Shown: positions 16,834 to 25,986, counted from the stretch's first letter. The stretch: DNA of 64,000 bases from Aerococcus viridans (GCF_002083135.2 NZ_NBTM02000001.1:1550001-1614000), one strand, 5' to 3'. The notes: generated by a model not told the origin, from the letters alone. Translations and numbers: made by a program.

Positions 16834-19593
16834 TTATTTCGTTTTCACTTTTTTCCTGTTAAAGAAATATACACCTACTAGTACGAGTCCGGTTGCTCCT
16901 GTAATGGCTACACCTAATATCAAGCCTTGTGGGATGTAGTAGAAGGTGACTTCATAATCACCGGCTTCTTGGAATTGGATGCCCATAAAGCTACCGTTTA
17001 ATAGGGGTATGGTATCGACTTTTTCGCCGTCGACTTTGGCGTGCCAGCCTTTTGCGTATGGGACAGTGACCATCAAGTATTCACTTGGATCGTCTACTGT
17101 TACGGTGCCTGAGAAAGCCCCATTCGAGAAGTCAGTCAGTTCCAACTGGTTTTGCTTCAAGTCTTCTGCCATGGTAGATACTTTTTCCTGATCAAGGGAA
17201 TAGAGGTTGATATCCGCTAGGGTTGTTTCATCATCTAGCAATTGGATGGTAAATACTTTCTCTGCGCCTTGTTCGTCGTTGGCAATATTAAATAATTGAA
17301 TCGACTGGTAGGAAGAATCGTAGTCCAATGGCTCGCCGTCTAAGTAGTATTTGACTTCTTCATCGTTCAAGAATGAAGGGACAGTAATGTAATAAGCTTG
17401 GTTGGTTTTCACATTGATATGGATATCAATAAATGAATCTTCTCCAGTGTCATCACGGGTATAAGCTGTGTTTACCACTGAAGCATCTTGTGAATCCACA
17501 TGGAAAAGGTCCACGCTGGCAAAGTTGGCAATCTCAAATTGTGAAAGGTCAATGCCGTCTGTTGTGCCGTTTCTGCTTAAGACATTCAACAATTCATCTT
17601 GTAGGTAAACTGGGTTGACGTCATCAATGGCGACGTCTTGGATGTCTTGGCTGACCATATAGGCAAGCGACAAGGCATTGGGATTTTCATGGATGATTAA
17701 TTGGTCTGTGACTTCTGTAACAGGGTATTCACTCAAGTCAGCTCGCGTTGACATGATCCGGTTTTTTAAGGCGCCTTGATCATCTTCAAACGGTGTGACG
17801 TCAAAGTAATATTGGACACCAAACAGGGCATCTGTCAGTAGAGTCCCTGTTGTATAGTTGGTAAAGCCATCTGACATAGGTTGCCCTAATTGCTTGAACA
17901 ATTGGGTGGTGTTTCGTTCCATTGTTGAGTTGAAATGGTTCAAGTCGTAGTAACCCAGCTGCATGGCATCATTTTTTGTCCGCTGGAAGGTCTTGGTCAT
18001 CCGGTAGAATTCGTTTTCTCCGGGCGCATAGGCTGCGATTTCTGGTTTGATTTCAGCGATATAATCCGCAAAGTCATCTTGTTTCAAGTAAGAAATAGAG
18101 GAAATAGTGATCACTGAGTTGGCAAACACTTCACTCATGGTGATGAACAATAATAGGATGTAAATCAACCGGTCGAAGTCAACAGCCATCATCAGTAGGG
18201 CAGTGACCCCAACGAATAAGATGAAGGAGACTAGGACAGTTGTGACTGAAATATAGTCAAATTCTTCAATCCTATAGAGCAAGTAACCGTAGGCAATGGC
18301 AAAAGGTATCAGCAAGGCTACTGCGCTTTCAATGGATAAGACCGTTTTTTGTCGGTAGAGCTGGTAGCCGATAAATAATAGGAAAAATGAAAAGACGAAT
18401 GAAAAACGGTATGGGTACCAGATTGGGTATTGGAACCCGTGCCAAATCAAGTTCAGCCCTGAAATATTCATGGATAATAATAAGACCGTCATCAATCCAC
18501 CGGCGGCTAATCGTTCTTGCCAAGGAATCCTCTTATTGAAAAAGTAAAGGATGGCCATGATAAGAGCTAGACTACCTACGAAAATATTGGGCAATCCTTC
18601 TGGCATTTGGTCGAAGTTAAAGGCCCCTAGGATGAATTTTGACACAATATCGTATAAAGGATAATCGGTGGTTAATTCAAGTTCGGGTGACGATTGTTGC
18701 CCTTTACTGGTTGTTAATGCATAGAATGTTGGCATTAAAATAAAGGCAGCTAAACCACCACTTGCGAGTGACCAACCGGTAAATTTACCAATTGTTTGCA
18801 TGAAATAGGTTTTCAAATTGGTAAAGTAGCTTGCTTGATATTGCGCTGTTGGTGCCAAATTCTGGTTCAAGCTTTCCATCTGGTCTTGACTATGCAAGTC
18901 AGCTCGTCCGTGAGCGACCATCCGGTAGCAGAAAAATAGGATTAAGAATAAACAAATCATGTAGCCGATATAGTAATTCGAGATTAGGATAAGGGCTAGC
19001 CAGCCTACATAGGTCCAGCCAGATTGACCGCGCATGACCTTTTCTAAACCCCAAATGAGAAAGGGTAGGAAGATGACGCCGTCTAGCCACATGACGTTTA
19101 GTTGGTTGGCGGACAGGTAGCCGATGAAGGCGTAGGCGAAGGAAAATGTGAGTGATTGCCACGTCACTTCGTTATACAACCGGCCTAACATGAACTGGAA
19201 GGCGGATGCTGCGGTGGCGAGTTTGAGTAAGACAATCAAGGCGACGGCAAAGGACAGCCAGGATTGCGGGAAAAATAGTAATAAAATTAAGTAGGGGGAC
19301 ATGAGGTAGTAAGACCAGGTCCCAACCATTTCGCCTCCGGTGGCTTTTGAGAAGGAATAGAAAATCTGATCCCAATTACCATGGATGATGTCTCGGTAGT
19401 ATTGATAGAAGTCGATATATTGTTGGCCTAGGTCGACAGTCATGATGGTGCCATTGCCGAATGGAAATATTTTTAGGCCAAAGATAAAGAAGAGTCCCAT
19501 CAGGACAAAGACTGCTAGAAACAAGCCAATCATTGAAGCTTTGAGTGGGTGTTTCTGACTTTTCTGTTGAATCGTTTTTATGTATTGCGTCAT
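16834..19593 (-). CDS. YfhO-family multi-pass membrane protein
   Basis: A 919-residue protein. Roughly a dozen transmembrane helices occupy residues 20-500, opened by the Lys-rich start and a LGQQYIDFYQYYRD loop typical of the YfhO family. A large extracytoplasmic C-terminal domain follows (about 520-885), with a jelly-roll-like segment ending in VTVPYAKGWHAKVDGEKV. One last transmembrane helix is followed by KKVKTK. Such proteins are predicted GT-C-fold glycosyltransferases acting on lipoteichoic or wall polymers; this role is from the family. Start ATG is preceded by AAAAGGAG. Monocistronic. Confidence 0.85.
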   Translation of the reverse strand: MTQYIKTIQQKSQKHPLKASMIGLFLAVFVLMGLFFIFGLKIFPFGNGTIMTVDLGQQYIDFYQYYRDIIHGNWDQIFYSFSKATGGEMVGTWSYYLMSPYLILLLFFPQSWLSFAVALIVLLKLATAASAFQFMLGRLYNEVTWQSLTFSFAYAFIGYLSANQLNVMWLDGVIFLPFLIWGLEKVMRGQSGWTYVGWLALILISNYYIGYMICLFLILFFCYRMVAHGRADLHSQDQMESLNQNLAPTAQYQASYFTNLKTYFMQTIGKFTGWSLASGGLAAFILMPTFYALTTSKGQQSSPELELTTDYPLYDIVSKFILGAFNFDQMPEGLPNIFVGSLALIMAILYFFNKRIPWQERLAAGGLMTVLLLSMNISGLNLIWHGFQYPIWYPYRFSFVFSFFLLFIGYQLYRQKTVLSIESAVALLIPFAIAYGYLLYRIEEFDYISVTTVLVSFILFVGVTALLMMAVDFDRLIYILLLFITMSEVFANSVITISSISYLKQDDFADYIAEIKPEIAAYAPGENEFYRMTKTFQRTKNDAMQLGYYDLNHFNSTMERNTTQLFKQLGQPMSDGFTNYTTGTLLTDALFGVQYYFDVTPFEDDQGALKNRIMSTRADLSEYPVTEVTDQLIIHENPNALSLAYMVSQDIQDVAIDDVNPVYLQDELLNVLSRNGTTDGIDLSQFEIANFASVDLFHVDSQDASVVNTAYTRDDTGEDSFIDIHINVKTNQAYYITVPSFLNDEEVKYYLDGEPLDYDSSYQSIQLFNIANDEQGAEKVFTIQLLDDETTLADINLYSLDQEKVSTMAEDLKQNQLELTDFSNGAFSGTVTVDDPSEYLMVTVPYAKGWHAKVDGEKVDTIPLLNGSFMGIQFQEAGDYEVTFYYIPQGLILGVAITGATGLVLVGVYFFNRKKVKTK

Positions 19594-19836
19594 GACACGA
19601 ACTCCTTTTTGATAATTGCTTTTAGCATATCATATTTAGCAGATTGATTGCCTTGTTTAAAGATCTTTAACAAAAATAAAAACTTCTGGGATTTTTAGAT
19701 GGATATAGGGATTCTTAATAATTTACACGAGTCTTATGACCATTTTTTGTGTATAATTAAAAAAGATGATGCTAGCCTGAGTGGACTGACCTATTTTGGC
19801 TGCATATAAGTGTTTTATTTGAAAGTAGGTGACAAG

Positions 19837-22035
19837 TTGGATCAAGGTGATCAAAATAAACAACCGAAGCAATATGAGGATGCCGAGGAAAAGTTGAATA
19901 AAATGGGTTCTGATGATCAAGACCAACCAAAAAGACGTGCACCCATATGGGGCTCCTTTTTAAACCGTTTGAACGTGATGCTGATAGGGATTTTTGTCCT
20001 GTTTGCAATGCTTATTTTACGTTTATCTTATCTGCAACTAGTTCAAGGGGATATGTTCTCTGATTTGGTGAATGCGACAGAAACAACTATTGTCGAGGCA
20101 TCGGTCCCTCGTGGTTTGATTATCGATTCTGAAGGAGAATTGATGGTGTCTAATGAGGCTTTACCAGCAATTTCTTATACGCGTGGCCAGGACACTTCCG
20201 GTGAGGATATGGTCCAAACGGCGCAGAATCTAGCTAAATACATAGCTGTAGATTTCGAGGATGTATCCGATCGCGACCTGCAGGATTATTTTGTGGCAGC
20301 CAATACAGATATCATCAATGACCGGTTAACGGACGATGAGGTCTCTGCAGCGGATGATGAAATATACGCCATCCAAGTGAGTAAGGTGACTGACGACGAC
20401 TTGAATGGTCTAAGTGACCAAGATAAGGAAGCAGCAGTTATTTTTGCCAAAATGAATGCAGCATCGTCACTTTCAACTGTCATGATTAAAAATGATGGGG
20501 TAACCACTAAAGAAACGGCCGTTGTGGCAGAGCATTCAGCTGAGTTACCAGGTGTCAATGTGACAACCGACTGGAAACGGACTTACCCACAAGATTCATT
20601 ACTACGTTCATTGCTTGGTAGTGTGTCTTCTACAGAAGAAGGGATTCCAAGTGACCAACAAGATTTCTACCTAGCTAAGGGTTATGCCCTAAATGATCGG
20701 GTAGGAGTGTCTTATATTGAAGAACAGTATGAAGCGGATTTACGTGGTTCAAAAACGACCTATGAAACAGAAGTGAGTCAAGACGGAGAAATTATCCACT
20801 CTGAACAGACTTATGCTGGAGAAATGGGGAATACGGTTCAGTTGACCATTGATTCTGAATACCAAGCGGAATTAGAAGCTTATGCAACTCAGTATTTAGA
20901 AGATGCGACAACTGAAGACAACAATTCTATCTATATTGTAGCGTCTGATCCTGATACGGGGGCTATTTACGCCTTAGTTGGTAAGAAGAAAAATTCAGAT
21001 GGCGAAATCGTGGATGATGCCTTAGGTACGATTAATAATGTCTTTGTATCAGGATCTGTCGTGAAACCTGCAACGATTTCCGCTGCTTACGGAGAAGGAT
21101 TGCTTGAAGTTGGTTCAGACAATGAAATTACCGATGAACCCCTATACTTCTCTGGTACGCCAGTTAAAGCTTCTTGGTGGTTTACATCAGGTAACGATTC
21201 AACGCCAAGGATATTAACAGATAAACAAGCCTTAGCTCAATCATCCAACGTCTACATGATTAAATTGGCCATGGCAATGGGTGGTGTAAACTATTACGAA
21301 CCATACATGGACTTGTCAGAACTGGATACAGATGCCGTTTATGATACCTTACGTAGCTACTATGTAGAATTTGGTTTAGGTGTATCGACTGGTATTGACT
21401 TGGAAAATGAATCAACTGGTCTAATCGGAGCCGATACTGGTGACCCAGGTAACGCACTTGACTTGTCTTTTGGTCAGTTTGATACCTACTCACCAATTCA
21501 ATTAAACCAATATATCTCAACCATTGCGAATGGTGGTACCCGCTATGCTTTACATGTGCTAGATAAGATTTTGGCACCTACCGAAGACGAGGAGACTGCT
21601 GGCGATGGGGCAACGGTTTACGAATATCAACCAACTGTATTGAATGAATTGTCGATTACAGATGAAATGCTTGCGGAAGTGCAAGAGGGTATCTGGTCTG
21701 TTATCCATACTTCAACTGGTTTGGGGAACGCTATTTTTGCTAATTTCCCAATTGAAGTAGCGGGTAAATCAGGTACTGCGACAGTATCTGATACGCTTGA
21801 AAATTCAACTTGGGCCGGATGGGCACCGTATGATGATCCTGAAATTGCGGTTTCTATCGTTATCCCAGGAACAACACCAAATGTGTCTGTATCTGCCCAA
21901 GCAGCTGCACCAAATGTCTTAGGTTTATACTATGATATTGAAGAATATCAAAATAAAGTAGCTGACCAATTGGCAGAAAACGCAGAAGCATCAGCAGAAG
22001 AGGCGGAAGCTTTAGAAGAAACAGGTGCACAATAA
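19837..22035 (+). CDS. Class B penicillin-binding protein (PBP2/PBP2b-like transpeptidase)
   Basis: Cell-wall transpeptidase. A cytoplasmic N-tail of about 45 residues precedes one transmembrane helix (MLIGIFVLFAMLILRLSYLQ), then the dimerisation domain with ASVPRGLIIDSEG. The transpeptidase domain has its three motifs: SVVK (in VSGSVVKPAT), SSN (in AQSSNVYM) and KSGT (in VAGKSGTATV). The tail is Ala/Glu-rich. A GTG at 19810 is in frame but lacks a ribosome site. TTG at 19837 follows AAAGTAGGTG and is preferred. Position before rpmG matches the elongation-type PBP of lactic acid bacteria. Confidence 0.9.
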   Translation: MDQGDQNKQPKQYEDAEEKLNKMGSDDQDQPKRRAPIWGSFLNRLNVMLIGIFVLFAMLILRLSYLQLVQGDMFSDLVNATETTIVEASVPRGLIIDSEGELMVSNEALPAISYTRGQDTSGEDMVQTAQNLAKYIAVDFEDVSDRDLQDYFVAANTDIINDRLTDDEVSAADDEIYAIQVSKVTDDDLNGLSDQDKEAAVIFAKMNAASSLSTVMIKNDGVTTKETAVVAEHSAELPGVNVTTDWKRTYPQDSLLRSLLGSVSSTEEGIPSDQQDFYLAKGYALNDRVGVSYIEEQYEADLRGSKTTYETEVSQDGEIIHSEQTYAGEMGNTVQLTIDSEYQAELEAYATQYLEDATTEDNNSIYIVASDPDTGAIYALVGKKKNSDGEIVDDALGTINNVFVSGSVVKPATISAAYGEGLLEVGSDNEITDEPLYFSGTPVKASWWFTSGNDSTPRILTDKQALAQSSNVYMIKLAMAMGGVNYYEPYMDLSELDTDAVYDTLRSYYVEFGLGVSTGIDLENESTGLIGADTGDPGNALDLSFGQFDTYSPIQLNQYISTIANGGTRYALHVLDKILAPTEDEETAGDGATVYEYQPTVLNELSITDEMLAEVQEGIWSVIHTSTGLGNAIFANFPIEVAGKSGTATVSDTLENSTWAGWAPYDDPEIAVSIVIPGTTPNVSVSAQAAAPNVLGLYYDIEEYQNKVADQLAENAEASAEEAEALEETGAQ

Positions 22036-22037
22036 TT

Positions 22038-22084
22038 GCATGTGGGGCTGTGACACTAAATTCACAGCCCCATGCTGATTGTTT
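22038..22084 (+). terminator. Terminator after the PBP gene
   Basis: GCATGTGGGGCTGTG and CACAGCCCCATGC form a long stem; the T-tract (TGATTGTTTT) is weak. Confidence 0.65.
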
Positions 22085-22123
22085 TAAGTGGTCGACCATC
22101 TTTTTCACAAGGCTAAAAAATAT

Positions 22124-22153
22124 TTGGCATATAGGTTAAGATTATGGTACAAT
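22124..22153 (+). promoter_or_regulatory. Promoter of rpmG
   Basis: TTGGCA, 18 bases, TACAAT with an upstream TG (extended -10), about 55 bp before the rpmG start. Confidence 0.65.
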
Positions 22154-22211
22154 ACTCGAGTATGGTTACTGTATATCAGTTAATAATTTTATTGTATTGG
22201 AGGGGTATCAC

Positions 22212-22364
22212 ATGCGTGTGAACATTATTTTAGAAAACACTGAATTAAAAGGCGAACGTGTTTACTTAACAGAGAAAAACCGTCGTAATAATCCAGACCG
22301 TTTAGAATTAAAAAAATATAGTCCAAAATTACGTAAAGTTTGTGTCTTCAAAGAGGTAAAATAA
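22212..22364 (+). CDS. rpmG: 50S ribosomal protein L33, zinc-free (C-minus) type
   Basis: Fifty-residue L33 recognised by [11 protein letters not shown] and [19 protein letters not shown]. The four zinc-binding Cys of the C-plus form are missing; the only Cys is at residue 44 and is not in a CXXC pair. The first CXXC position reads NTEL and the second KVCV. C-minus L33 forms do not need zinc, and in several Firmicutes they coexist with a C-plus paralogue elsewhere. Ribosome site GGAGGGG lies about 10 bases upstream. Own promoter and terminator. Confidence 0.93.
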   Translation: MRVNIILENTELKGERVYLTEKNRRNNPDRLELKKYSPKLRKVCVFKEVK

Positions 22365-22406
22365 TCTAATGTAAATTAGATAGCTGGCTCGGTAACACAC
22401 AAATAA

Positions 22407-22420
22407 TAAATACGTATTTA
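22407..22420. promoter_or_regulatory. Perfect 14-bp palindrome downstream of rpmG
   Basis: TAAATACGTATTTA is a perfect palindrome between the rpmG stop and its terminator. It could be an operator or a chance AT-rich palindrome; no factor is assigned. Confidence 0.3.
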
Positions 22421-22428
22421 CTATTGGG

Positions 22429-22468
22429 AGACCTACATTGGCGTTCGCGTTGGTGTGGGTCTTTTTTG
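22429..22468 (+). terminator. Terminator after rpmG
   Basis: AGACCTACA pairs with TGTGGGTCT across a GC-rich loop, followed by TTTTTT. Confidence 0.8.
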
Positions 22469-22527
22469 CCTTTGTTTGTTGTATCTTGTGGAAGAATTCT
22501 AAAGTTTTCTTGTAAGTAACTGCCATT

Positions 22528-22557
22528 TTGTGATTATCCTGAAAACTAGGGTATAAT
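22528..22557 (+). promoter_or_regulatory. Promoter of the rhomboid operon
   Basis: TTGTGA, 18 bases, TATAAT, about 40 bp before the rhomboid gene. Confidence 0.65.
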
Positions 22558-22595
22558 ATGTGAAAGTACATTCGCTATTTTAAAAGGAGCTAATC

Positions 22596-23267
22596 ATGTC
22601 TACGAGAAAACCTTTTGTGACGTATACCTTGCTAGGTATTCAAATTATTTTATTTATTATGATGGAATTTATGGGCAGTTCCGAAAGTTATGCCACCTTA
22701 TTATTATTCGGGGCTAAATTCAATCCTTTAATTGCTGCAGGGGAGTATTGGCGGTTAATTGCCCCCGTGTTCTTACATATTGGAATTATTCATTTATTGA
22801 TTAATTCTATTACCCTGTATTATTTAGGTAGTATGGTTGAAAATATTGTGGGCCACTGGCGCTACTTGGTGATTTACATGGCTTCTGGCTTGATGGGGAA
22901 CTTGTTCTCTTACCAATTTTCAGAAAATATTTCAGCTGGGGCATCGACTGCATTGTTTGGTTTGTTTGCTGTTTTCCTAGCGCTTAAAAATCTCTTCCCG
23001 AGAAATCGCCATATCCAAAGCATTGGTTCGCAATATTTAACCCTCGTGGTGATTAACTTGGTCTTTGGTATTATGGGTACAGGGATTGATATTTGGGGCC
23101 ATGTGGGCGGATTAGTAGGTGGTTTCTTAATGACCATGGCGCTACTTAGCGGAGAAGGGCCAGATCAACGTTACACCCAACGGATTAGTTCAGCTGCTAC
23201 CTTCGTGGTGATTGCTGGATTTATTTTAATCAACCACGGCATTTTCAATACTTTAATTGGTGGTTAG
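22596..23267 (+). CDS. Rhomboid-family intramembrane serine protease
   Basis: Six or seven transmembrane helices in 223 residues. The catalytic dyad is visible: Ser in GASTALFG (GXSXXXFG motif, about residue 115) and His in GHVGGLVGG (about 169). The conserved HIGIIHLLIN loop is also present. The small size resembles the membrane core of Bacillus GluP (YqgP) without its soluble N-terminal domain. It begins a cluster with 5-FCL and glcK, the order seen in Bacillus (yqgN-yqgP-glcK region). Substrates unknown. Confidence 0.92.
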   Translation: MSTRKPFVTYTLLGIQIILFIMMEFMGSSESYATLLLFGAKFNPLIAAGEYWRLIAPVFLHIGIIHLLINSITLYYLGSMVENIVGHWRYLVIYMASGLMGNLFSYQFSENISAGASTALFGLFAVFLALKNLFPRNRHIQSIGSQYLTLVVINLVFGIMGTGIDIWGHVGGLVGGFLMTMALLSGEGPDQRYTQRISSAATFVVIAGFILINHGIFNTLIGG

Positions 23268-23277
23268 GAGTGTTTAT

Positions 23278-23850
23278 TTGACAGAAGAGATGAAAACAAT
23301 TTTAGACAAGAAGGCCATTCGCGACCGAACTTTTAAATACTGGGCAGCCTTACCAGAGGTTGAACGAATTGCTTTGCAGGCAGATATTTATGCCCAATTA
23401 TTTACCAATGAAACCTTTATTCAAGCCGATACCATTACCATAACAATTGCCCATCCAGGCGAAATTGATACGAAACCCATTATTGATTATGCCTTAACAA
23501 TTGGTAAGAAGGTATATGTGCCTAAAACCTATCCTAAACGCCAAATGGCATTTGCTAAATATCAAGGGTTGAATGCCTTGGAGAAGACTAAATTTGGTAT
23601 CTATGAACCCACAGCAGACGCTGATTTTATCGATAAAGAGGCAATTGATTTGATGCTTGTACCAGGTTTGTTTTTTAGACCGGACGGGTATCGGGTTGGG
23701 CATGGGGGCGGTTTCTACGATATTTTCCTAGCGGATTACCCAGGAAACAAGATTGCCTTAGCCTTTCCAGGCATGGTCTCTGATAAAGTGACCTTTGAAA
23801 TTGATGATTTTGATATTCCAGTGGATCAAATTATTGTTGGGGAAATATAA
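23278..23850 (+). CDS. 5-formyltetrahydrofolate cyclo-ligase
   Basis: ATP-dependent conversion of 5-formyl-THF to 5,10-methenyl-THF, recycling a dead-end folate. The signature PDGYRVGHGGGFYD with the ATP/Mg loop lies at about residue 130-145, and the YVPKTYP segment near 80 is typical. I start at TTG 23278, seven bases after GGAG. An earlier TTG (23257) has no site and an ATG (23290) is three codons later. The gene follows the rhomboid gene by 10 bp and is presumably translated from the same mRNA. Confidence 0.9.
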   Translation: MTEEMKTILDKKAIRDRTFKYWAALPEVERIALQADIYAQLFTNETFIQADTITITIAHPGEIDTKPIIDYALTIGKKVYVPKTYPKRQMAFAKYQGLNALEKTKFGIYEPTADADFIDKEAIDLMLVPGLFFRPDGYRVGHGGGFYDIFLADYPGNKIALAFPGMVSDKVTFEIDDFDIPVDQIIVGEI

Positions 23851-23953
23851 ATATGATGCAACCGGTATCATTTTTTGCTTAAAAACCTAATTTTTTTGCG
23901 AAAGTCTGATAAAATAGAGTTATATAACTAATAGATAAGAGGGAGTTATGATA

Positions 23954-24922
23954 ATGACTAAGAAAATATTCGGTATCGACCTTGGTGGTACATCAATTAA
24001 ATTATCAGTTGTTTCAATTGAAGGCGAAATTATTGATAAATGGTCAGTGCCTACAGATACTAAAGAAGACGGCCAACACATTATTCCAGATTTAATTCTA
24101 GCTGTTCAAGAAAAAATGCTAGAAAACAATTGGACTAACGAAGATATTCTAGGCATTGGTATGGGGTCTCCAGGCTTTGTGAATCGGGAAAAAGGTACTG
24201 TGACTGGTGCGTATAACTTAGCTTGGGTTGAAGAACAGCCCGTTGCAGATCTGATTCGTAGCCACTTCAATGCAGATTGGCCAATTTTAATCGAAAACGA
24301 CGCTAACGTTGCGGCTTTAGGTGAGCAATGGAAGGGTGCTGGTGACCACGCGGATAATGTTATCTTGGTTACTTTAGGTACTGGTGTTGGTGGTGGTGTT
24401 ATTGTCAATGACCAATTGGTCGTTGGACAAGGTGCTGCTGGTGAGATTGGGCATATGTTCTCTAAAGATGGTGGTCGTAAATGTACTTGTGGTCAACATG
24501 GTTGTTTAGAAACTGTGGCATCTGCTTCAGGTATCGTATGGACTGCTGGTGAATTAGCTTATACTATGGATGATACGGGTTCTATTATTCAAGGCCGTAT
24601 TTTTAACGGGGACCCTGTAACGTCTGAAGATATCTTTAGAGCGGCAGAAGCGGGTGACCGTTTTGCGGAAGCTGTTGTTGACGACACGATGGGGCATTTA
24701 GGCCGTGCTTTAGGCCAAGTGGCTGCCGTAACGAACCCACAATATATTTTAATTGGTGGTGGGGTTGCCAATGCTGGTCAATACTTACTAGATAAAGTAA
24801 CAGACCACTTCCACAAATCGGTATATCCTGGTGTTGGAGAGACAACAAGTATTCGTCTAGCTACTTTGGGAAATGATGCAGGTGTGTATGGTGCTGCATC
24901 ACTAGTTATGAAAAACGTTTAG
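23954..24922 (+). CDS. glcK: ROK-family glucokinase
   Basis: Phosphorylates glucose to glucose-6-phosphate with ATP. It has the N-terminal phosphate loop GIDLGGTSIKLSV, the sugar-site segment ENDANVAALGE, the catalytic region LGTGVGGG and the zinc/ROK signature CTCGQHGCLE. Length 322 residues is normal. Two ATGs are close together; 23954 is better spaced from GGGAG than 23948. Its product feeds zwf (11.8 kb) and glycolysis. Confidence 0.94.
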   Translation: MTKKIFGIDLGGTSIKLSVVSIEGEIIDKWSVPTDTKEDGQHIIPDLILAVQEKMLENNWTNEDILGIGMGSPGFVNREKGTVTGAYNLAWVEEQPVADLIRSHFNADWPILIENDANVAALGEQWKGAGDHADNVILVTLGTGVGGGVIVNDQLVVGQGAAGEIGHMFSKDGGRKCTCGQHGCLETVASASGIVWTAGELAYTMDDTGSIIQGRIFNGDPVTSEDIFRAAEAGDRFAEAVVDDTMGHLGRALGQVAAVTNPQYILIGGGVANAGQYLLDKVTDHFHKSVYPGVGETTSIRLATLGNDAGVYGAASLVMKNV

Positions 24923-24953
24923 TCTTTGTCGTTAGAAGGGAAAAACAATACTT

Positions 24954-25352
24954 ATGATCAACTTTGGTACTATTACTTGGATTATTTTAATTGTCGTATT
25001 ATTGGTTTGGGGAGGCTTCTGGTTATACAGCTACTTATTGCGTCGTAACAACGCAACCATGATTTCTCAAGAAGATTTCCAACAAACCATGCAATCAGCA
25101 CAAATTATTGATATTCGAGAAGCAAATGAATTCAACTCTGCCCACATTTTTGGTGCCCGTAATGTACCGTATTCTACATTACAACAAGGTGTGCCGGGCT
25201 TCAGTAAATCACGTCCAATTTATTTATACGCTGATGTACATAATTTAACTGGTCGTGCAGCGAAAAAATTAAAAGACGCTGGTTACGATAAAATTTATAT
25301 TTTAAAAGGCGGCCTTTCTGATTGGGAAGGTAAAACAAAACGTCAAGCTTAA
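24954..25352 (+). CDS. Membrane-anchored rhodanese-like protein lacking the catalytic Cys
   Basis: One N-terminal transmembrane helix (about 5-27) and a rhodanese fold: IIDIREANEFNSAHIFGARN (20 residues, about 47-66), then the region that normally carries the active-site Cys, and LKGGLSDWEGK at the end. Where active enzymes have a Cys loop, this one reads YLYADVHNLTGRAAKKL, with no Cys anywhere in the loop. Sulfur transfer is therefore unlikely and a binding or scaffold role is inferred. This matches the YqhL-like gene next to glcK in other Firmicutes. SD AGAAGGG precedes the ATG. Confidence 0.85.
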   Translation: MINFGTITWIILIVVLLVWGGFWLYSYLLRRNNATMISQEDFQQTMQSAQIIDIREANEFNSAHIFGARNVPYSTLQQGVPGFSKSRPIYLYADVHNLTGRAAKKLKDAGYDKIYILKGGLSDWEGKTKRQA

Positions 25353-25362
25353 TAGTTTTGGA

Positions 25363-25393
25363 AAAGTCAGGAGTTAGCGCTCCTGGCTTTTTC
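25363..25393 (+). terminator. Terminator after the rhodanese-like gene
   Basis: AGTCAGGAG and CTCCTGGCT pair around TTAGCG, followed by TTTTT. Confidence 0.8.
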
Positions 25394-25447
25394 TGAATGT
25401 TGTTTATCTTTAAAATGCGTACGCAATGTATTAGGGTATAACCAATA

Positions 25448-25560
25448 TTAAGGGTGCGCTAGAGGCTGATGCTTTCTGTCACACCCATAGCCAAGTCCTT
25501 TATAGCGTCGGCCCTCGCACCCTGTGAAGCGGAGCCTGTCTAAACGTCCTGTCTCACATC
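25448..25560. repeat. Fragments of the nested-hairpin repeat (B0)
   Basis: Scrambled pieces of the element: a right end (TAGCGTCGGCCCTCGCACCCT), shown split as TAGCGTCGG and CCCTCGCACCCT, then GAGCCTGTCTAAACGTCCTGTCTCACATCC, which repeats the right arm of copies B3/B5. No complete hairpin unit is left. The text between 25394 and 25448 holds nothing I recognise. Confidence 0.55.
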
Positions 25561-25565
25561 CTATA

Positions 25566-25680
25566 GTCGGGTTCGCTTTGGCAGTCCGGTCTCCACTTCA
25601 GGAATATTTGAAGCAAGTGAACTTGCTACGGTATATTCCTTCCAGTGGTATCTGACTGAGCGCCAAAGCTCTCACCCTAT
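25566..25680. repeat. Nested-hairpin repeat element, copy B1
   Basis: Complete unit. The outer arms are CTTTGGC and GCCAAAG. The middle arms are GGAATAT and ATATTCC. The inner hairpin is AGCAAGT-GA-ACTTGCT. Ends are GTCGGGTTCG and CTCTCACCC. Nearly identical to copy C3 23 kb away (inner loop GA versus AA). Confidence 0.85.
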
Positions 25681-25681
25681 A

Positions 25682-25753
25682 GTCGGGTTCGGGTCTCCAG
25701 AAAAGACTGCGTTTCAGATTAGTTTCTTAGCGTCGGCCCTCGCACCCTATGAA
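25682..25753. repeat. Nested-hairpin repeat element, copy B2 (internally deleted)
   Basis: Same left half as B4 (GGGTCTCCAGAAAAGACTGC to GATTAGTTT) joined directly to the right end TTAGCGTCGGCCCTCGCACC. About 41 bp containing the inner hairpin and right middle arm are missing. Confidence 0.8.
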
Positions 25754-25866
25754 GTTGAGCTCGCCAGGGCAGACAGGTGTCCGCTTCAGAATAGTTTGTT
25801 TCACACTTTGTGTGACACGGCACAATTCTTCCATCGTCTCCTGTCTAAACGCCCTGTCTCACATCC
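25754..25866. repeat. Nested-hairpin repeat element, copy B3
   Basis: Outer arms GGGCAGACAGG and CCTGTCTAAACGCCC. Middle arms GAATAGT and ACAATTC (one mismatch). Inner hairpin TCACAC-TTT-GTGTGA. Almost identical to copy B5. Confidence 0.82.
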
Positions 25867-25869
25867 TAT

Positions 25870-25984
25870 AGTCGGGTTAGGGTCTCCAGAAAAGACTGCG
25901 TTTCAGATTAGTTTGTAACTGACCGCGTCATTTACTGCACTAATCTTCCAACGGTTCTTTTCTTAGCGTCGACCCTCGCACCCT
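25870..25984. repeat. Nested-hairpin repeat element, copy B4
   Basis: Outer arms AGGGTC..AGAAAAGA and TCTTTTCT..GACCCT. Middle arms GATTAGT and ACTAATC. Inner hairpin GTAACTGA...TCATTTAC. Full-length version of B2. Confidence 0.85.
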
Positions 25985-25986
25985 AT

